Below, one piece after another: positions 4,208 through 6,185 of a DNA stretch of 6,185 bases (position 1 is the stretch's first letter; every line of letters starts with the position of its first letter). Origin of the DNA: Candidatus Nitrosopolaris nunavutensis (GTDB lineage: Archaea > Thermoproteota > Nitrososphaeria > Nitrososphaerales > Nitrososphaeraceae); the NCBI GenBank assembly GCA_002501855.1, contig DAOM01000049.1, positions 1 to 6,185 of the forward strand, given 5' to 3'. Under the pieces are notes generated by a model. It did no database searches. It had not been told where the DNA came from and was given only the letters and a program-made list of their open reading frames with translations. The translations under genes and the position numbers were made by a program.

Positions 4208-4314
4208 TGAAACATTGTATTTACTGCGGTCAATTCATAGCGTTTGACCGGGGTTACGCAAGAACCCGGTTTAACCAAATTCTTCTTATCTTCCAAAAAC
4301 CTAACAAAGATTAG
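4207..4314 (+). pseudogene. Last microprotein gene, cut after the first zinc knuckle
   Basis: ATG 4207 shares its A with the previous TAA. The product starts MKHCIYCGQFIAFDRGYART, with a clear CxxCG knuckle (Cys4/Cys7), so a second CxxC is expected further on. None comes: after about codon 19 the reading enters sequence that is coding-like on the opposite strand (FNQILLIFQKPNKD), and it stops at TAG 4312-4314. The break coincides with the hairpin at 4247-4270. I read this as a gene whose 3' half was replaced by unrelated DNA. A 35-aa half-ribbon protein could still be made. Confidence 0.5.
4247..4270. repeat. GC-rich hairpin at the right edge of the microprotein cluster
   Basis: ACCGGGGTT (4247-4255) and AACCCGGT (4263-4270) pair around a 7-nt loop ACGCAAG, with one bulged G. 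It is a GC-rich island in AT-rich DNA. It lies exactly where the zinc gene at 4207 is cut and the antisense methylase-like fragment begins, so it may mark a recombination or attachment site; a transcription terminator is less likely because no T-run follows. Confidence 0.55.
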
Positions 4315-4542
4315 TCTACTCATCAAAGTTATAACAAACAACCTCTTAGCATTGTCATGAGCATATTGCGGTGCTCTCAAAGTATTAAGGAGACATTTTT
4401 CATGCGTACGAGTCTTTACGTTGTAACCAAACACATAATGTATATAATCTTCATAAAATTTGGACGTAATATTCTCCTTTGCTTCTTCAAGATTCCTACT
4501 GAATGCTTCCGTTGCATCAATAATGGTCTCTGAACCAAAATA
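4263..4542 (-). pseudogene. Fragment resembling the N-terminal region of an Eco57I-like type II restriction-modification methylase
   Basis: On the minus strand the translation runs YFGSETIIDATEAFSRNLEE, ENITSKFYEDYIHYVFGY, then KRLFVITLMSRLIFVRFLED with KKNLV. The segment SRLIFVRFLEDK, about 60-70 residues after an NITSKFYEDY-like helix, matches the hallmark (L/N)RLxFIxFLxxKGxL of the region preceding the SAM-binding domain in Eco57I-like/type IIG methylase-nucleases, proteins of roughly 900-1200 aa. No catalytic NPPY is present here, so only a small internal piece remains. Both ends change abruptly: at 4263 into the hairpin and microprotein gene, and near 4543 into a plus-strand coding fragment. 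The minus frame itself stays open over 4204-4584. Family identity is moderately supported; the gene cannot be functional. Confidence 0.45.
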
Positions 4543-4544
4543 TT

Positions 4545-4899
4545 GATATTCTGGGTAATTATGACAGTATCGGTAACGCAGCACAACCTCTTACTAACGA
4601 TAATAGCGCTCCCAATACCCCATCTGTATTACATTTGTCCCCGGGTCCCAGAAATTATACTATTAGTAATAACAATGCCATCTCTGCATCATCAACATCT
4701 GACGGCATTATTGCCGACTCAAATGCTGAATCATGACAGCGGTTCAAACAGTGGAACACATCACATCCATCATGACATTAACGTTAGCAGAAGCAGCAGC
4801 AATTATCATAAAGATAAAAATAATTTACATGACCTTGCCCAGAAGGTAACAAACAACGTTAAGCATAAGCTCAACGTAGGCGATATCCCTTTTCCATGA
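4545..4899 (+). pseudogene. C-terminal remnant of a low-complexity protein, with a frameshift near 4730
   Basis: Two frames together give one coding-like product. From about 4545 the first reads LGNYDSIGNAAQPLTNDNSA ... YTISNNNAISASSTSDGI and stops at TGA 4734-4736. The second continues with DSGSNSGTHHIHHDINVSRS, HKDKNNLHDLAQKVTNNVK and ends KLNVGDIPFP at TGA 4897-4899. The Asn/Ser/Gly/His-rich composition in both halves supports one former gene with a net +1 shift around 4730. No start codon belongs to it: the front is replaced by the antisense methylase fragment. Such Ser/Asn-rich proteins are often secreted or cell-surface in thaumarchaea, but the signal peptide would be in the lost part. 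The family is not recognised. Confidence 0.45.
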
Positions 4900-4960
4900 C
4901 ACAGCAAATTACATTATCGGCGAAATGGAATTGAAGGGATTTTTATAATATCATTTGTGG

Positions 4961-4966
4961 TTTTTT
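4961..4966 (+). terminator. T6 tract downstream of the frameshifted remnant
   Basis: TTTTTT after GTGG, preceded by another T5 run at 4940-4944, lies 40-65 nt past the stop at 4899. Such T-runs terminate archaeal transcripts and may be the original terminator of the decayed gene. The rest of 4900-5114 shows no gene I can support. Confidence 0.4.
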
Positions 4967-5114
4967 CAACGGGTAATATACTTGTAAGGTCTTTAGGAAT
5001 TATAGATTAGATAAATATATTGAGAACATGTCAAATTGAGATTTCGTCATATCAGTGGATAAGAACCCCGCATGTATCAAATAATTCCGTGCAGTTCTCA
5101 CTAAGATATCTGAA

Positions 5115-5354
5115 TTATTTCCCGCTTGATGTACTGCTGCCACTGCTTCCTTGGCTACTGTGAAATTCCTTATCATAGCAGTTATTAGCATCTTGTAAAG
5201 TGAGTTGCCCAGCCTTGTTAGCAATTTCAGTCATACAATTAAAGTACCGTTTTAATGCAAAGGCGGGGGTGACAAATGTGCTTGCAGTTATAAGTCCTAT
5301 AGCTGCTATTATAGCAATAATACTTAGATACGTATGGATCGACTTCATGGTCAT
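5115..5354 (-). CDS. Small secreted thaumarchaeal protein with two conserved Cys, 79 aa
   Basis: The N-terminus is a clear Sec signal peptide: MTMKSIHTYLSIIAIIAAIG, a hydrophobic core to about residue 28, then TPAFA as a signal peptidase site before LKRYF (about residue 33/34). The mature part, KRYFNCMTEIANKAGQLTLQ and DANNCYDKEF, has Cys40 and Cys59, which could form a disulfide outside the cell, then a Gly/Ser tail. I recognise a small secreted family with this FNCxTxIANKxGxLT...CYDK pattern in Nitrososphaerales; its function is unknown. Two starts are possible, ATG at 5354 or at 5348. A TATA-like CTATAAAG lies 23-29 nt upstream, so a leaderless transcript from either is expected. Confidence 0.82.
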   Translation of the reverse strand: MTMKSIHTYLSIIAIIAAIGLITASTFVTPAFALKRYFNCMTEIANKAGQLTLQDANNCYDKEFHSSQGSSGSSTSSGK

Positions 5355-5373
5355 TAAATAAGTATGTTAAGAT

Positions 5374-5380
5374 CTTTATA
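5374..5380 (-). promoter_or_regulatory. TATA box for the secreted-protein gene
   Basis: On the minus strand TATAAAG (5380-5374) is centred 23 nt before ATG 5354 and 29 nt before ATG 5348, the distance expected for leaderless archaeal initiation. It slightly favours the inner ATG as the real start. Confidence 0.5.
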
Positions 5381-5456
5381 GGAAATATGGATCGGATTAC
5401 TATAAGATAATCACGACTTTGTTTACTGTTCGAATTATTAGATAATTCTTCTGTAT

Positions 5457-5615
5457 TTAGAAACCTGAGGTTGCATTCTCAAATCGTATATGCAAGCCAT
5501 TGATTCTTAGAACGATGTCTCCAAATACCTCAGTGTTTTTCATAGGTTCCGCAATCATTATCTCTTTTAAGCCGTCATTATTTCCGTCGTTATTTGGAAC
5601 AAATCGTGATTGCAT
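5457..5615 (-). CDS. Hypothetical 52-aa protein, possibly a fragment
   Basis: ATG at 5615-5613 to TAA at 5459-5457 on the minus strand. The product is MQSRFVPNNDGNNDGLKEIM, IAEPMKNTEVFGDIVLRING, LHIRFENATSGF. The second half alternates hydrophobic and polar residues as in two beta strands (DIVLRI, LHIRFE), giving a protein-like character. NNDGNNDG is a polar, possibly calcium-loop-like stretch, but too short to call. I see no TATA box at the right distance and no known family, so this may be the end of a longer decayed gene or a real microprotein. It lies about 100 bp upstream of, and on the same strand as, the secreted-protein gene. Confidence 0.35.
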   Translation of the reverse strand: MQSRFVPNNDGNNDGLKEIMIAEPMKNTEVFGDIVLRINGLHIRFENATSGF

Positions 5616-5668
5616 TCGTGCTTAAGCATTCAATAGCGCAAAGTAGGCCAGCTAGAATAGGAAGCCAA

Positions 5669-5830
5669 TCAAGACTTTTCTTTTATGTTTAAGAATACTT
5701 GACAAAGAGGACACATGAAAATTATATAATCTCCCAAATCCTTTCTACTCTCTAAATCTTTGGCCTGAAATAGTTCCGCCCATATACTCGCTGCTGGAAA
5801 CTCTTGTTTGCAACTAGGACAGTTTACCAT
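5669..5830 (-). CDS. Zinc-ribbon protein, 53 aa
   Basis: ATG at 5830-5828, TGA at 5671-5669. The product begins MVNCPSCKQEFPAASIW, continues with a charged helix (ELFQAKDLESRKDLGDY) and ends IIFMCPLCQVFLNIKEKS. Cys4/7 and Cys40/43 form two CPxC knuckles 32 residues apart, the standard layout of a small zinc ribbon with an inserted helix. Its length is normal for stand-alone archaeal ribbons. A TATA-like palindrome is centred 25 nt upstream of the ATG, so the start is well supported. It is a lone gene on the minus strand, a possible transcriptional or RNA-binding accessory (inference). Confidence 0.68.
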   Translation of the reverse strand: MVNCPSCKQEFPAASIWAELFQAKDLESRKDLGDYIIFMCPLCQVFLNIKEKS

Positions 5831-5850
5831 AGGTTAAATGTTTAGGAAGT

Positions 5851-5860
5851 GTATTAATAC
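5851..5860 (-). promoter_or_regulatory. TATA box / palindrome for the zinc-ribbon gene
   Basis: GTATTAATAC is a perfect 10-bp palindrome, AT-rich in the middle, centred 25 nt before the ATG at 5830. This is the right spacing for a leaderless archaeal promoter, and the symmetry could also allow an operator. Confidence 0.5.
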
Positions 5861-6005
5861 TTAGAGGTAGTAACCTCGAACGCAAGCACCTATATCCCTT
5901 CCTTGTGAAAATCTGTCGTAAGGTCGAACGCACACCCATAAACCAAATCTAACGATGTAGTAAATTACTATTAAGTTAATAGGATAAAATTATGTGTCTT
6001 GACGC

Positions 6006-6014
6006 TTATAATTA
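6006..6014 (+). promoter_or_regulatory. TATA box for the gene at 6035
   Basis: TTATAATTA is centred about 25 nt before ATG 6035, the spacing expected for a leaderless mRNA. Upstream, 5958-5970 (TAGTAAATTACTA) has 6-bp inverted arms and could be an operator. The spacer 5861-6005 holds no gene I can support. Confidence 0.5.
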
Positions 6015-6034
6015 AACTAGTGCCACATAAGTTG

Positions 6035-6185
6035 ATGGCAAATTACGGATGGAAAAAGTCTACTGACCCAGACGATGTCGCAAACGCTTGTGAGTGGACT
6101 GGTGTTGATGCTGTTCTTGTCTCATCCCATCTCCTTGCTCTTATGGCACTGCAAGCTCTTTATCTAACCAGATTCCTATCCTTAT
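6035..6185 (+). CDS. Unknown protein, N-terminal part (runs off the window)
   Basis: Starting at ATG 6035 the frame stays open for 50 codons to the window end. It begins MANYGWKKSTDPDDVANACE, then WTGVDAVLVSSHLLALMALQ and a hydrophobic stretch ALYLTRFLSL. The polar first 20 residues followed by Leu/Ala-rich helices could lead into membrane segments or a helical soluble domain; too little is visible to decide. The base composition is richer in GC than the spacers around it, and a well placed TATA box supports the start. The start may also sit just upstream of a frameshift, since a neighbouring frame is open and hydrophobic as well. No family is recognised. Confidence 0.5.
   Translation, partial: MANYGWKKSTDPDDVANACEWTGVDAVLVSSHLLALMALQALYLTRFLSL

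Larger units (their letters stand above)
2614..4314 (+). mobile_element. Cluster of about eleven overlapping microprotein genes, probable provirus/plasmid remnant
   Basis: From 2614 to 4314 every gene is on the plus strand, 26-87 codons long, and joined to the next by overlaps, with the only exception around 3920-3957. At least six encode paired Cys knuckles. Dense overlap, tiny size and unknown products are typical of viral or plasmid early regions. I find no integrase, terminase, capsid or Rep signature, no tRNA and no convincing direct repeats at the ends, so mobility is inferred from gene architecture alone. The left end abuts a truncated gene and the right end sits at a hairpin (4247-4270) where the last gene is cut. 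Confidence 0.4.

Noticed and set aside
4543..4650. ATG-started reading of the plus-strand frame from 4543
   Set aside because: The hydrophobic, low-information start (MIFWVIMTVSVTQ) is a shadow of the neighbouring frame; only the part after about 4733 belongs to a coding-like product.
5000..5224. 74-aa open frame on the minus strand
   Set aside because: It overlaps the secreted-protein gene in another frame; that gene has a signal peptide, conserved Cys and a promoter, while this one has none.
5879..5936. Direct repeat TCGAACGCA near 5877 and 5924
   Set aside because: Only nine bases match, with no structure or flanking similarity; chance is likely.
1..6185. tRNA, rRNA or CRISPR array
   Set aside because: No tRNA cloverleaf or T-loop pattern, no rRNA-like stretch and no regularly spaced repeats were seen on either strand.

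Overview
The window is AT-rich and looks like chromosomal DNA of an ammonia-oxidising thaumarchaeon of the Nitrososphaerales, possibly Nitrosocosmicus-like. The placement rests on recognised families rather than a database search: a 4Fe-4S ferredoxin tail, a 95-aa double zinc-ribbon protein with a WDGLWCPCCGYRLRT core, a protein with the ARDRIxKDC / RRTILxALPDEAKD signature, and a winged-helix-like GITFxDLxSSGIAxSKEQAQRxLK segment. Several genes also have an archaeal TATA box about 23-36 nt before the start codon, as expected for leaderless transcripts.

Layout. Bases 1-131 hold the end of a ferredoxin gene. Bases 132-1265 carry two small stand-alone Cys-rich genes (379-531 and 724-1011) in long AT-rich spacers. 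Bases 1266-2565 hold three same-strand genes: a DUF6659-like protein, a Nitrososphaerales-type unknown, and a truncated winged-helix-like protein whose start is not clear.

Bases 2614-4314 are the most unusual part. About eleven tiny genes (26-87 codons) lie on one strand, nearly all overlapping by 1-29 nt. Most encode Cys2-Cys2 or Cys/His zinc-knuckle microproteins, one of them a SWIM finger (CxC-x11-CxH). Several starts share ATGACTG, and some have Shine-Dalgarno-like sequences, unlike the leaderless genes around them. This is the architecture of a viral or plasmid-derived module. It has no recognisable integrase, replication or capsid gene, so the module is either a remnant or an undescribed microprotein operon. 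Both ends look broken: the gene to its left is truncated, its first gene has ACG where a start is expected, and its last gene is cut at a GC-rich hairpin.

Bases 4263-4899 are a patchwork of gene fragments: an antisense piece resembling the N-terminal region of a type II restriction-modification methylase, then a frameshifted low-complexity C-terminal remnant. Bases 5115-5830 carry three small genes on the minus strand (one secreted protein, one unknown, one zinc ribbon). A plus-strand gene of unknown function starts at 6035 and runs off the window.

Overall this is an accessory, rearranged region between ordinary small genes. No pathway links the genes. The common theme is small zinc-binding proteins, which could act as DNA/RNA-binding or protein-binding regulators; that role is inferred.
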